From Pseudomonas koreensis (GTDB lineage: Bacteria; Pseudomonadota; Gammaproteobacteria; Pseudomonadales; Pseudomonadaceae): a stretch of DNA of 64,000 nucleotides. The position numbers were made by a program, and so were the translations under genes. Every line of letters starts with the position of its first letter. Positions within the stretch are counted from its first letter, which is position 1. The notes beneath the pieces are model-generated. The model saw nothing but the letters and a program-made list of their open reading frames with translations, made no database searches and was not told the origin of the DNA. The stretch covers positions 2,357,501 through 2,421,500 of the forward strand of contig NZ_JALJWP010000001.1 of assembly GCF_024169245.1 (NCBI RefSeq). Direction: 5' to 3'. Shown piece by piece: positions 1 to 8,462 of this stretch.

Positions 1-266
1 ATCAGGCAAAGCACCGTATAAGTGACTTCCATGGTGATGATGAACCAGTAGATCCGGTGATGGATCATGGGCGAGTCAATCACCCGGTACATGATGTTTT
101 CGCTGGCATTGGTAGTGTCCATGCTCAGGATGTGCGCGACGTAAGTGTAGTTGGACTCGTAGTCGGTGAAGTTGTGAATCATTACCAGCAGGCCAAAGAA
201 ACTTATATAAGCCATCAGAATTACTTTGCTGTAACGAATGAGTTTGTCGGTGGTCAGGATATTCAC
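1..266 (-). CDS. DUF2165 family small integral membrane protein (partial, cut by window edge)
   Basis: The reading frame starts at a GTG (264-266) and runs off the left edge of the window, so only about 88 N-terminal residues are visible. A GGAGAG Shine-Dalgarno lies about 10 nt upstream and decides this start; no ATG works in this frame. The translation begins NILTTDKLIRYSKVI and has a first hydrophobic segment at about residues 15-31 and a second beginning near residue 72. This pattern, with the Asn-Phe-Thr-Asp-Tyr stretch between the segments, matches DUF2165 proteins, small predicted inner-membrane proteins of unknown role. The family assignment is from memory of the family, not from a search. 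Confidence 0.75.
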   Translation of the reverse strand, partial: MNILTTDKLIRYSKVILMAYISFFGLLVMIHNFTDYESNYTYVAHILSMDTTNASENIMYRVIDSPMIHHRIYWFIITMEVTYTVLCL

Positions 267-414
267 GGAACTTGCTCTCCATGGCGATCAATCAATAAGT
301 TGATAAGTCGCGAGAGCTTATAGTGCAGTTGCTTGGTCTGGCTTTTTTGTTCGGTTGCAAGTTATGTACGAAGAGTAAGTGAAGCGCCAGCGCAACAGTG
401 CACTGGCGCTCTTT

Positions 415-1389
415 TCAGCCGCGCCAGACTTGCGGATTGACCAGATCCTGCGGACGTTCGCCGAGCAGGGCGCTGCGCAGGTTGGTGAGGGCTCGGTTGG
501 CCATGGCTTCGCGGGTCTCGGTGGTGGCCGAGCCGATGTGCGGCAGGGTGACGGCGTTTTTCAGCTGGAACAGCGGAGATTCGGCCAGCGGTTCTTTTTC
601 GTAGACGTCCAGCCCGGCGCCACGGATGCGGTTGTTTTGCAAGGCTTCGATCAGCGCCGGTTCGTCGACCACCGGGCCGCGCGAGATGTTGACCAGAATG
701 GCACTGGGCTTCATCAGCGCCAGCTCGCGATGGCTGATCAGATGGCGTGTCTTCTCGCTCAACGGTACTACGAGGCAGACGAAATCGGCTTCGGCGAGCA
801 GCTCATCGAGGCTGCGGAACTGCGCGCCGAGTTCTTGTTCCAGTTCAGTCTTGCGGCTGTTGCCGCTGTAGATGATCGGCATGTTGAAGCCGAAGCGACC
901 GCGTCGGGCGACGGCGGCGCCGATGTTGCCCATGCCGACGATGCCGAGGGTCTTGCCGTGCACGTCACTGCCGAACAGCGCGGCGCCGACGCTGGCCTGC
1001 CATTGGCCGGCCTTGGTCCAGGCGTCGAGTTCGGCGACGCGGCGGGCGCTGCTCATGATCAGCGCGAAGGCAAGATCGGCGGTGCTTTCGGTGAGCACGT
1101 CGGGAGTGTTGGTGAGCATGATCCCGCGTTCGTTGAAGTAGTCGAGGTCGTAGTTGTCGTAGCCGACCGAGACGCTTGAAACCACTTCGAGTTTTGTCGC
1201 GGACTCCAGTTGCGCGCGGCCGAGTTTGCGACCGACGCCGATGAGACCGTGGGCGTGGGGCAGGGCTTCGTTGAACTGGGCGTTGATGTCACCGTTCTTT
1301 GAATTTGGGACGATGACGTCGAATTCTTCTTGCAGGCGTTCGATCATGGGCGGGGTGATGCGGCTGAAGGCCAGGACTGTTTTTTTCAT
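415..1389 (-). CDS. ghrB: 2-hydroxyacid dehydrogenase, glyoxylate/hydroxypyruvate reductase B type
   Basis: This is a 324-residue D-isomer-specific 2-hydroxyacid dehydrogenase. Such enzymes reduce glyoxylate, hydroxypyruvate or 2-ketogluconate with NAD(P)H in the cytoplasm. The dinucleotide motif GMGNIG is at residues 152-157. The catalytic triad is visible as Arg237 in NISRGPVVDE, Glu266 in YEKEP and His284 in LPHIGSAT. Length and motifs fit GhrB, also called 2-ketogluconate reductase (TkrA/KguD) in pseudomonads. No 2-ketogluconate genes are nearby, so the substrate is left open. The Shine-Dalgarno in front of the ATG is weak. It is a stand-alone gene with repeats upstream. Confidence 0.88.
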   Translation of the reverse strand: MKKTVLAFSRITPPMIERLQEEFDVIVPNSKNGDINAQFNEALPHAHGLIGVGRKLGRAQLESATKLEVVSSVSVGYDNYDLDYFNERGIMLTNTPDVLTESTADLAFALIMSSARRVAELDAWTKAGQWQASVGAALFGSDVHGKTLGIVGMGNIGAAVARRGRFGFNMPIIYSGNSRKTELEQELGAQFRSLDELLAEADFVCLVVPLSEKTRHLISHRELALMKPSAILVNISRGPVVDEPALIEALQNNRIRGAGLDVYEKEPLAESPLFQLKNAVTLPHIGSATTETREAMANRALTNLRSALLGERPQDLVNPQVWRG

Positions 1390-1504
1390 TGGGTTTGGGC
1401 TCGTCGGGGCTTGATTGCAAGCACGCTAACATTTTCTCGCTCGGGTTGTCTTGGCGGCCTCTGGGCCGGCCATGCCTTGGTTGGTTTGGGTGAATATCCG
1501 TTTT

Positions 1505-1828
1505 TGCGGTGTTGCGGCTGGCGGTTTCGCCCTTACGGCGAGGCACTTTTTCCAGACGCCGAAAAAGTACCCAAAAAGGCTTGCTCCTGCGTTCGGCCCT
1601 CGCAGGCTCGGGTTCCTTCGCTGCGGGATCGATCCGGACGCAGCGGCTCCGGTTTGCTTCGCTGCACCTCCTTCCGCTGTGTCTGGCTGCGCCAGACGGT
1701 CGCTGCGCTCCCACGCCCGGATCAATCCCTCCGCTCAGCCTTCCGAAGTCGCCCGTGGATCAAGATCAACAGCACTGGAGCTAACGCTCATTGTTGAGTG
1801 GGGCGGCTTTGCCGCGGGCAGCTGCGCT
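1505..1828. repeat. Dispersed intergenic repeat of fluorescent pseudomonads
   Basis: This is a stretch of about 320 bp rich in short self-complementary blocks, such as CGCCCTTACGGCG and GTCTGGCTGCGCCAGAC. It is open in several frames but has no start with a ribosome site and no recognisable protein. I recall closely similar sequence scattered between genes in many P. fluorescens-group genomes, so I call it a dispersed non-coding element rather than a gene. The boundaries are approximate. Confidence 0.55.
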
Positions 1829-1842
1829 GCTTTGGTTTTGCT

Positions 1843-2160
1843 TTTGTAGGAGTGAGCCTGCTCGCGAAGGCGGCCTGGCAGCCGACCTGTTTCTTGCGGT
1901 TGTACCCAATCCAACTGCAGGAACAGCCGAAGGCTGCGATCTTTTGCTTTTGCTTTTGCTGTTTTGTGGGAGTGAGCCTGCTCGCGAAGGCGGCCTGACA
2001 GCCGACCTGTTTCTTGCGGTTGTACCCAATCCAACTGTAGGAGCTGCCGAAGGCTGCGATCTTTTGCTTTTGCTTTTGCTGTTTTGTGGGAGCGAGCCTG
2101 CTCGAAAAGGCGGCCTGACAGCCGACCTGTTTCTCGCTGATGTACTCGATTCAAACTGTA
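1843..2160. repeat. Tandem array of a 120-bp composite REP unit
   Basis: The unit starting near 1841 recurs at 1961 and, partly diverged, at 2081, a period of exactly 120 bp. The first two copies differ at only a few positions. Each full unit joins a REP core of one family (gagcctgctcgcgaa) to the core of the second family (gctgccgaaggctgcgatc). This makes two and a half to three copies of a REP composite. It has no protein-coding signals. Confidence 0.85.
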
Positions 2161-2387
2161 GGAGTGAGCCTGCTCGCGATGACGTCCTCATAGCCAACCC
2201 ATCTCTGCCAGATTCACCCTGTCCCTGTGAGAGCTGGCTTGCCAGCGAAGGCGGCCTGGCAGCCGACTCATATCTTGCTGATGTACATGATCCAGAATTG
2301 TGGGAGCGAGCTTGCTCGCGAAAGCGGTTGATCTGACACCTGGAATGTTGAATGCGCCCAAGCCTTCGCGAGCAGGCTCGCTCCCAC
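2160..2387. repeat. REP cluster ending in an inverted REP pair (REPIN)
   Basis: Single REP cores occur near 2163 and 2230. A proper inverted pair follows: GTGGGAGCGAGCTTGCTCGCGAA at about 2300 (written here only as a family motif) and its reverse complement ending at 2387. The pair ends six bases before the stop codon of the DUF6124 gene, so it could fold in that gene's 3' untranslated region. Confidence 0.8.
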
Positions 2388-2391
2388 GGGG

Positions 2392-2766
2392 TCAGCTGTG
2401 TGTCGGGGATTGGTGGATTTCGTAATTATCCAGCACCCGATTCACCGCCAGTTCCGCCAGCATGATTACCTGCTGGATGGCCAATATCGTGTGCCGCTGT
2501 GGGCTGTCGACGTAGGCAGCGATGTCGCTGCTCATGATGCTGGCCGAGGCCAGGGATTCGCAGGCGTGGGCCAGCAGGCTTTCGTTGTCCTGGTCGGGGG
2601 CGACCTGGAACATGGTGCTGGGTCTGTGGCTTTGCTGCGTGCTGGCGGAGGGTTTGAGGTAGTGATCCAGCGCACGCTCGGCGGCGTCGTGGAGTTTTTT
2701 CGAGTCGGGGGATTGGTAGGGTGAGGTGCTTTCGGATTCGGGGGGATTGGGTGTGGGTTTGAACAT
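2392..2766 (-). CDS. DUF6124 (DUF3077-like) small protein
   Basis: This is a 124-residue cytoplasmic protein without a signal peptide. The first 30 residues are rich in Pro and Ser (PTPNPPESESTSPYQSPDSK). They are followed by a likely helical part ending in ILAIQQVIMLAELAVNRVLD. I recognise the layout as that of the Pseudomonas DUF6124/DUF3077 small proteins, whose function is unknown; they often occur in several copies per genome. An AGGA Shine-Dalgarno (2775-2779) precedes the ATG. The gene sits behind an unusually structured 230-bp leader and ends next to a REP pair. Confidence 0.75.
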   Translation of the reverse strand: MFKPTPNPPESESTSPYQSPDSKKLHDAAERALDHYLKPSASTQQSHRPSTMFQVAPDQDNESLLAHACESLASASIMSSDIAAYVDSPQRHTILAIQQVIMLAELAVNRVLDNYEIHQSPTHS

Positions 2767-2774
2767 GGCAAAGA

Positions 2775-2996
2775 TCCTTTTGGATTAATGGAGCTGCCAT
2801 ATTTCGTTTTCCAGGCGAAAGGGGTGGCAGCTGTACGCGGACTGGAAAAACCGGCAAAGGATCAAACCCGGCAGACCCGAAGGTCTCCCACGTACAGCCG
2901 CCATAACTGAATATCGGCGCTGAAAGAGCGCGGCATTATGTCATGTGCTGTGATCCTGCGGGTTTTCCAGACCCGGTCGCTGATTCGTCAGCAACC
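2775..2996 (-). promoter_or_regulatory. Hairpin-rich 5' leader of the DUF6124 gene, candidate structured RNA
   Basis: On the minus strand, upstream of the start codon, these complementary blocks occur: 2988-2996 with 2975-2983 (9 bp, one U-G pair); 2971-2975 with 2959-2963; 2927-2931 with 2917-2921; 2891-2898 with 2830-2837 (8 bp). Also present are 2882-2886 with 2873-2877, closing a C(UUCG)G tetraloop, and 2825-2832 with 2792-2799 (8 bp) plus an inner 2816-2820 with 2802-2806. The last hairpin ends 13 nt before the Shine-Dalgarno. The 8-bp stems share bases 2830-2832, so they compete at their ends. A CATAAT box at about 2937-2942 could be a -10, but I see no convincing -35. Confidence 0.55.
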
Positions 2997-3070
2997 ACCA
3001 AATCCTAGCCAGCGCACTTCCGACGGACAACCTGCAAAACCTGTCGGAAACTTCCTTGTAAACGCGTCCA

Positions 3071-3158
3071 TGTAGGAGCTGTCGTAGGCTGCGATTTTTT
3101 GATTTTTAAACAGCAAGATCAAAAGATCGCAGCCTCGTTGCACTCGTCAGCTCCTACA
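3071..3158. repeat. REPIN (gctgcgatc family)
   Basis: Two inverted REP cores of the family TAGGAGCTGnCGnAGGCTGCG face each other around an A/T-rich centre containing gatcttttgatc-like sequence. The pair lies between the DUF6124 leader and the 3' end of the LysR gene and may act as a transcription terminator for the latter. Confidence 0.85.
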
Positions 3159-3179
3159 CGAAGTCAGCGGTGTTTAAAG

Positions 3180-4148
3180 TCAGGTGGCGACGCGCGCGCC
3201 AGCCAGACTCCCGCTCAATTCATACGCGACCAGTTCCGCCTGATGCGCCGCCAATATCTCCGGCAACGATCCGCGCAAATATTCCACCCAGGTCTTGATC
3301 TTCGCATCCAGGTACTGCCGCGACGGGTAGATCGCATACAGGTTCAGTTCTTGCGAGCGGTAGTTCGGCATGACCCGCACCAGTGTGCCGTTACGCAAAC
3401 CTTCGATGGCGGCGTAGACCGGCAGCACGCCGACGCCCATGCCGCTGGTGATGGCGGTTTTCATGGCGTCGGCGGAGTTCACCAGAAATGGCGAGCTGTT
3501 GATGGTGACCGTTTCCTGGCCGTCCGGGCCGTCGAAGGCCCATTTCTCCAGCGGGATCACCGGGCTGACCAGGCGCAGGCAGGCGTGGTTGAGCAGGTCG
3601 CTGGGTTTCTGTGCGGCGCCGTTGGCTTTCACGTAGGCCGGCGAGGCGCAGACGATGCTGTAGGTGATGCCCAGGCGCTGCGAGACGAAGCCGGAATCGG
3701 GCAGTTCGCTGGCGAGCACGATCGAGACGTCGTAGCCCTCGTCGAGCAGGTCCGGCACGCGGTTGGCCAGGGTCAGGTCGAAGGTTACGTCGGGGTGGGT
3801 CTTGCGGTAGCGGGCGATGGCGTCGATGACGAAGTGCTGGCCGATGCCGGTCATGGTGTGCACTTTCAGCTGGCCGGCCGGGCGCGCGTGGGCGTCGCTG
3901 GCTTCCGCTTCGGCTTCCTCAACGTAGGCGAGGATCTGCTCGCAGCGCAGCAGGTAGCGTTTGCCGGCCTCGGTCAGGGCGATGCGCCGGGTCGTACGGT
4001 TGAGCAGGCGGGTTTGCAGGTGGGCTTCCAGGTTGGAGACCGCGCGCGAGACGTTGGCGGTGGTGGTGTCCAGTTGCACGGCGGCGGCGGTGAAGCTGCC
4101 CGCTTCGGCAACACAACTGAAGGCGCGCATGTTTTGCAAAGTGTCCAT
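3180..4148 (-). CDS. LysR-family transcriptional regulator
   Basis: This is a 322-residue LysR-type regulator. The N-terminal winged helix-turn-helix covers about residues 1-60, with the typical SFTAAAVQL and VSRAVSNLEAHLQTRLL segments followed by TTRRIALTEAG. The rest is the periplasmic-binding-protein-like effector domain. The subgroup resembles the LysR regulators that respond to aromatic acids or stress. It is divergent from the efflux genes starting at 4431 and is the obvious candidate to control them. The divergent gap contains GTTA-4-TAAC at 4225-4236, a possible operator core. The effector is unknown. Confidence 0.9.
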   Translation of the reverse strand: MDTLQNMRAFSCVAEAGSFTAAAVQLDTTTANVSRAVSNLEAHLQTRLLNRTTRRIALTEAGKRYLLRCEQILAYVEEAEAEASDAHARPAGQLKVHTMTGIGQHFVIDAIARYRKTHPDVTFDLTLANRVPDLLDEGYDVSIVLASELPDSGFVSQRLGITYSIVCASPAYVKANGAAQKPSDLLNHACLRLVSPVIPLEKWAFDGPDGQETVTINSSPFLVNSADAMKTAITSGMGVGVLPVYAAIEGLRNGTLVRVMPNYRSQELNLYAIYPSRQYLDAKIKTWVEYLRGSLPEILAAHQAELVAYELSGSLAGARVAT

Positions 4149-4302
4149 GGGGTGCTCTCAAGGGAGATGGCAAATTGTGACACGAAGTTTCGGAGGCTGA
4201 GACCCCCGACCAAGGGATTATCTCGTTAACCGTAACAAAGATTCACAGAAATCCCAGCTTATCGCCGCAGAGGCACCTCCATAGAATTGCGCCGGTCCCT
4301 GG

Positions 4303-4386
4303 GTAGGAGCTGCCGAAGGCTGCGATCTGTTGATTTTGTTTTAAGGGAAGCAAGATCAAAAGATCGCAGCCTTCGGCAGCTCCTAC
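4303..4386. repeat. REPIN (gctgcgatc family)
   Basis: This inverted pair of REP cores is nearly perfect over its outer 35 bases. It lies in the promoter region of the efflux operon, between the LysR gene and the outer-membrane factor. It probably lies upstream of the -35 or in the leader, since only about 45 bp remain before the GTG start. Confidence 0.88.
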
Positions 4387-4430
4387 AGGGACCCCGACCC
4401 GCCTTATCCTCTTCTCAGGAATTCGCAGCT

Positions 4431-5930
4431 GTGCCGCGTCACATCAACAGAGCGCTTTTGCCGCTCAGTGTTCTGGCTTTAACCCTGGCTCTCGGCGGCT
4501 GCATCTCTACCCAAGGCATTGCCCCACACGGCGAGGCGCTGGAGGCCGATTCACTGGCCACTGACGCGGCCATTGCCGAGGCCGCCAAAGACGCCCACTG
4601 GCCCACCGCCCAATGGTGGCAGGCGTTTGGTGATGCGCAACTCAATCGCTGGATCGACCTCGCCGTGCAGGGCAGCCCGAGCATGGCCATGGCCGCCGCG
4701 CGGGTGCGTCAGGCCAAGGCCATGGCCGGTGTTGCCGAAGCGGCTGAGGCGTTGCAGATCAATGGCGAGTCGAGCCTCAAGCGCCACAACTGGCCGACCG
4801 ATCAGTTTTACGGCCCCGGCGAATTGGCCAACACCACCACGTGGGACAACAACGCCGCGCTTGGCTTCAGCTACGCCCTCGACCTCTGGGGCCGCGAGCG
4901 CAATGCCAGCGAGCGGGCGGTGGATCTGGCGCATGTGAGCGTGGCGGAGGCGCGACTGGCGCAGCTGGAACTGCAGAACAACATCGTCCGTGCCTACATC
5001 GAGTTGTCGCTGCATTACGCCCAACGCGACATCGTTGCTGCAACGCTCGAGCAACAACAGCAGATTCTCGATCTGGCGCAGAAACGTCTCAGCGGTGGCA
5101 TTGGTACGCACTTCGAAGTCAGCCAGGCCGAAACGCCGTTGCCGGAAACCCATCGCCAACTCGATGCGCTGGACGAGGAAATCGCTCTGAGCCGCAACCA
5201 GATTGCTGCGTTGGCCGGCAAGGGCCCGGGCGCTGCTGCGCAACTGCAACGGCCGACGCTGTCCCTCGCGGCGCCATTGAAGTTGCCCTCGGCATTGCCC
5301 GCCGAACTGCTCGGCCAGCGCCCGGACGTGGTCGCCAGTCGTTGGCAAGTGGCTGCGCAGGCACGCGGCATCGATGTCGCCCACGGCGGGTTTTACCCCA
5401 ACGTCGATCTGGTCGGCAGCCTCGGCTACATGGCCACCGGCGGTGGGGCGCTGGAGTTTTTGAGCGGCAAGAAACTCAACTACAACGTCGGCCCGGCGAT
5501 CTCGTTGCCGATCTTCGACGGTGGCCGATTGCGCGGCGAATTGGGCGAAGCGGCGGCCGGTTATGACATCGCCGTGGCGCATTACAACCAGACGCTGATC
5601 AACGCGCTGAAGAACATTTCCGATCAGTTGATCCGCCGCGAGTCGATGGACAAGCAGCAGGACTTCGCCGCCGAGTCCGTGGCCGCAGCACAGAAGACCT
5701 ACGACATCGCGATGATCGCCTACCAACGCGGGCTCACCGATTACCTCAATGTGCTGAATGCGCAGACCTTGCTGTTCAAACAGCAGCAAGTGCAGCAGCA
5801 GGTCCAGGCGGCGCGGTTGAGTACGCATGCCGAGCTGGTGACTGCCTTGGGGGGCGGCCTCGGTGCCGGTGATGACGTGCCGACAGCCGAGCAGACCCAA
5901 GCCCCGAAAACCCCGGCGCTGCTGCGTTGA
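4431..5930 (+). CDS. Outer-membrane efflux lipoprotein, NodT/OprM-type (TolC superfamily)
   Basis: The gene encodes 499 residues from a GTG start at 4431, preceded by AGGA about 10 nt upstream; the open frame extends further upstream only through REP sequence. A type II signal peptide ends in the lipobox LALGGC (residues 19-24, lipidated Cys24). Two outer-membrane efflux repeats follow, rich in long amphipathic helices. The characteristic LPAELLGQRPDV segment is present mid-protein. It should form the trimeric outer-membrane duct of the efflux system encoded by the next three genes. The order OMF-FUSC-DUF1656-HlyD suggests one operon, though a REPIN separates this gene from the rest. Confidence 0.92.
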   Translation: MPRHINRALLPLSVLALTLALGGCISTQGIAPHGEALEADSLATDAAIAEAAKDAHWPTAQWWQAFGDAQLNRWIDLAVQGSPSMAMAAARVRQAKAMAGVAEAAEALQINGESSLKRHNWPTDQFYGPGELANTTTWDNNAALGFSYALDLWGRERNASERAVDLAHVSVAEARLAQLELQNNIVRAYIELSLHYAQRDIVAATLEQQQQILDLAQKRLSGGIGTHFEVSQAETPLPETHRQLDALDEEIALSRNQIAALAGKGPGAAAQLQRPTLSLAAPLKLPSALPAELLGQRPDVVASRWQVAAQARGIDVAHGGFYPNVDLVGSLGYMATGGGALEFLSGKKLNYNVGPAISLPIFDGGRLRGELGEAAAGYDIAVAHYNQTLINALKNISDQLIRRESMDKQQDFAAESVAAAQKTYDIAMIAYQRGLTDYLNVLNAQTLLFKQQQVQQQVQAARLSTHAELVTALGGGLGAGDDVPTAEQTQAPKTPALLR

Positions 5931-5944
5931 ACACAGCATCCATT

Positions 5945-6032
5945 GTGGGAGCGAGCCTGCTCGCGAAGAGGGCGTATCAGTCAATGAACATGTTGCGTGA
6001 CACGCCGCTTTCGCGAGCAGGCTCGCTCCCAC
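5945..6032. repeat. REPIN (gagcctgctcgcgaa family)
   Basis: This inverted pair of REP cores has an imperfectly matched centre. It lies in the 139-bp gap between the outer-membrane factor and the FUSC pump genes and could modulate the relative levels of the two proteins. Confidence 0.88.
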
Positions 6033-6069
6033 AGGTTTCGAGTCCGCATTGCATGCCTGAGTATTTTCA

Positions 6070-8262
6070 ATGACCTCCTTGCCCGCACCCCTGCGCTGGC
6101 TGCACTCTCTGGAATGGCGTCGCGGTTTCTTTGACTGGGCACGCAGCGATGGCGTGACCTGGGTGTATATCTTCAAGGTGTTGCTCGCCGCGTTTCTCAC
6201 CCTGTGGCTGGCGATGCGTCTGGAATTGCCGCAGCCGCGCACGGCGATGATCACCGTGTTCATCGTCATGCAGCCGCAGAGCGGCCAGGTGTTCGCCAAG
6301 AGTTTCTATCGCTTCCTCGGCACGCTGGCCGGATCGGCGATGATGGTCACGCTGATCGCTTTGTTTGCGCAGAACACCGAGCTGTTTCTCGGCTCGCTGG
6401 CGATCTGGGTCGGCATCTGCTCGGCCGGTGCCGCCCGTTGCCGCAACTTTCGCGCGTATGGTTTTGTCCTTGCCGGTTACACCGCGGCGATGGTCGGATT
6501 GCCGGCGCTGGCGCATCCCGACGGCGCATTCATGGCCGCGGTGTGGCGGGTGCTGGAGATCTCGCTGGGGATTCTCTGCGCGACGCTGATCAGCGCCGCG
6601 ATTCTGCCGCAGACCGCCAGCGCAGCGATGCGCAACGCCTTGTATCAGCGCTTCGGTGTGTTCGCCCTGTTCGTCACCGACGGCTTGCGCGGGCGCGGCA
6701 AAGCCGAGGCCTTCGAAGCCAGCAACGTGCGCTTCATTGCCGAAGCCGTCGGCCTGGAAGGACTGCGCAGCGTGACCGTGTTCGAAGACCCGCACATGCG
6801 CCGGCGCAACGGTCGCCTCAGTCGTTTGAACAGCGAGTTCATGGGCATCACCACGCGCTTCAACGCCTTGCATCAGTTGCTTGAACGCCTGCGCGGCAAT
6901 GGCGAAGAACATGTCGTGGCGGCAATCAAACCGGGTCTGCAGGATCTCGCCGAAGTGCTAGACGGCTTCAGCGGTCGCGCCCTGACCAGCCCTGACGCGG
7001 CACGTTTGGCCACCGCGCTTTCGATCTACAAGGACGGCTTGCCGACGCGGGTGCGCACCCTGCGCGGGATCTTTCAGGGCACAGGTCCGAGCGAAGCTGA
7101 ACAACTGGATTTTCACACCGCCTACGAATTGCTCTACCGCTTCGTTGACGACTTGCACAGTTATGCCCAGACCCACGCGTCCCTCGCCGATCACCGTCAC
7201 GAACGCGAACGCTGGGACGAACCGTTCACCCCGCAAACCAACTGGTGGGCGGCGGCTGCGTCAGGCATTCGTGCTTCATTCATCTTGATCGTCTTGGGCA
7301 GTTACTGGGTCGCGACCGCGTGGCCGAGCGGCGCGACCATGACCCTGATCGCCGCCGCCACTGTCGGTTTGTCTGCGGCTACACCGAACCCGAAACGCAT
7401 GGCGTTTCAGATGGCCTGCGGGACTTTTCTCGGTGCGCTGGTCGGCTTCGTCGAGATGTTTTTCATCTTCCCGTGGATCGACGGCTTCCCCTTGCTCTGC
7501 GTAATGCTCGCACCGGTGATCGTGCTCGGTTCGTTCCTCGCCTCGCGGCCGCAGTACGCCGGTGTCGGGCTGGGCCTGCTGATTTTTTTCAGCACCGGTT
7601 CGGTGCCGGACAACCTGACGATCTACAACCCCTACACCTTCATCAACGACTACATCGCCATGGTCATGGGCATGCTCGTGTGTGCGGCGGCGGGGGCGAT
7701 TATTCTGCCGCCGAACAGCCGCTGGTTATGGCAGCGCCTGGAGCAGGATCTGCGTGGGCAAGTGGTCTATGCGATCAGCGGCAAACTCAAGGGCCTGGCC
7801 TCGAGTTTCGAGAGCCGCACCCGTGATCTGCTGCATCAGGCGTACGGCCTCGCGACGGGGCAGCCGAAGGTACAAAAGAGTCTGCTGCGCTGGATGTTCG
7901 TGGTGCTCGAAGTCGGTCACGCGATCATCGAGTTGCGCAAGGAGCAGGCGATCCTGCCGGTGCACCCGGCCTATGCCGAATCGCAGCCGTGGCGCCAGGC
8001 AATCCGCGTGATGGGGCGCGCGCTGGTGCGCCTGTTTCTGCAGCCGAACGCGAGCAACCTCGAGCGCGCGCTGGTGGCGGTCGATCACGCGATCAGCCGC
8101 GTCGCCGCCACCGATGAGCCGTTCGCGCCGCACTTCGATACCTCCGCGTTGCGGCGGGTGAAGAGCTATCTGCACTTCATCCGCACCTCGTTGCTCGACC
8201 CGCAATCACCCCTTGCCGAATTCGCTCCCGCCAGGCCTGAAGGACTTGCCCATGCCTCGTGA
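6070..8262 (+). CDS. FUSC-family inner-membrane efflux protein (AaeB/p-hydroxybenzoate efflux type)
   Basis: This is a 730-residue FUSC/AaeB-type transporter. A hydrophobic block of about six membrane helices spans residues 35-190 and a second spans about 390-550, separated and followed by soluble domains; this duplicated layout defines the family. The family exports aromatic carboxylic acids or toxicants using a membrane-fusion partner and an outer-membrane channel, both encoded next door. The ATG at 6070 follows a REPIN; no strong ribosome site is seen. The stop overlaps the start of the DUF1656 gene by 11 bp, showing translational coupling. The substrate cannot be told from sequence. Confidence 0.9.
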   Translation: MTSLPAPLRWLHSLEWRRGFFDWARSDGVTWVYIFKVLLAAFLTLWLAMRLELPQPRTAMITVFIVMQPQSGQVFAKSFYRFLGTLAGSAMMVTLIALFAQNTELFLGSLAIWVGICSAGAARCRNFRAYGFVLAGYTAAMVGLPALAHPDGAFMAAVWRVLEISLGILCATLISAAILPQTASAAMRNALYQRFGVFALFVTDGLRGRGKAEAFEASNVRFIAEAVGLEGLRSVTVFEDPHMRRRNGRLSRLNSEFMGITTRFNALHQLLERLRGNGEEHVVAAIKPGLQDLAEVLDGFSGRALTSPDAARLATALSIYKDGLPTRVRTLRGIFQGTGPSEAEQLDFHTAYELLYRFVDDLHSYAQTHASLADHRHERERWDEPFTPQTNWWAAAASGIRASFILIVLGSYWVATAWPSGATMTLIAAATVGLSAATPNPKRMAFQMACGTFLGALVGFVEMFFIFPWIDGFPLLCVMLAPVIVLGSFLASRPQYAGVGLGLLIFFSTGSVPDNLTIYNPYTFINDYIAMVMGMLVCAAAGAIILPPNSRWLWQRLEQDLRGQVVYAISGKLKGLASSFESRTRDLLHQAYGLATGQPKVQKSLLRWMFVVLEVGHAIIELRKEQAILPVHPAYAESQPWRQAIRVMGRALVRLFLQPNASNLERALVAVDHAISRVAATDEPFAPHFDTSALRRVKSYLHFIRTSLLDPQSPLAEFAPARPEGLAHAS

Positions 8263-8452
8263 AATTGCGTTCCACGGCGTGTACATGCCGACCATGACCC
8301 TGATGTTTTTCGTTGCTGCCGGGTTGGCCTGGGCGCTGGACCGCTTCCTCTCGGGGTTCGACCTGTACCGTTTTTTCTGGCACCCGGCGCTGCTGCGTCT
8401 GAGCCTGTTTACCTGTCTGTTCGGCGCCATGGCGCTGACTGTCTACCGTTGA
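8252..8452 (+). CDS. DUF1656 membrane protein (AaeX-like)
   Basis: This 66-residue protein has two hydrophobic segments (about residues 12-30 and 43-62). It begins MPREIAFHGVYMP, typical of DUF1656/AaeX proteins that accompany FUSC pumps. The ATG at 8252 lies inside the end of the FUSC gene and has AAGGA 8 nt upstream. The role is unknown; it is thought to be an accessory membrane subunit of the efflux complex. Confidence 0.9.
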   Translation: MPREIAFHGVYMPTMTLMFFVAAGLAWALDRFLSGFDLYRFFWHPALLRLSLFTCLFGAMALTVYR

Positions 8453-8462
8453 GAACATCTTG

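Noticed and set aside
1330..1849. Overlapping open frames in the dispersed repeat
   Set aside because: Several frames are open at once on both strands with no start signals, as expected for GC-rich repeat DNA.
1843..2387. Tandem repeats as a CRISPR array
   Set aside because: Units are 120 bp and contiguous, without unique spacers, and consist of REP cores; no cas genes are present.
4551..6299. Minus-strand 582-residue open frame
   Set aside because: It is antisense to the outer-membrane efflux gene, a REPIN and the FUSC gene, with shadow composition.
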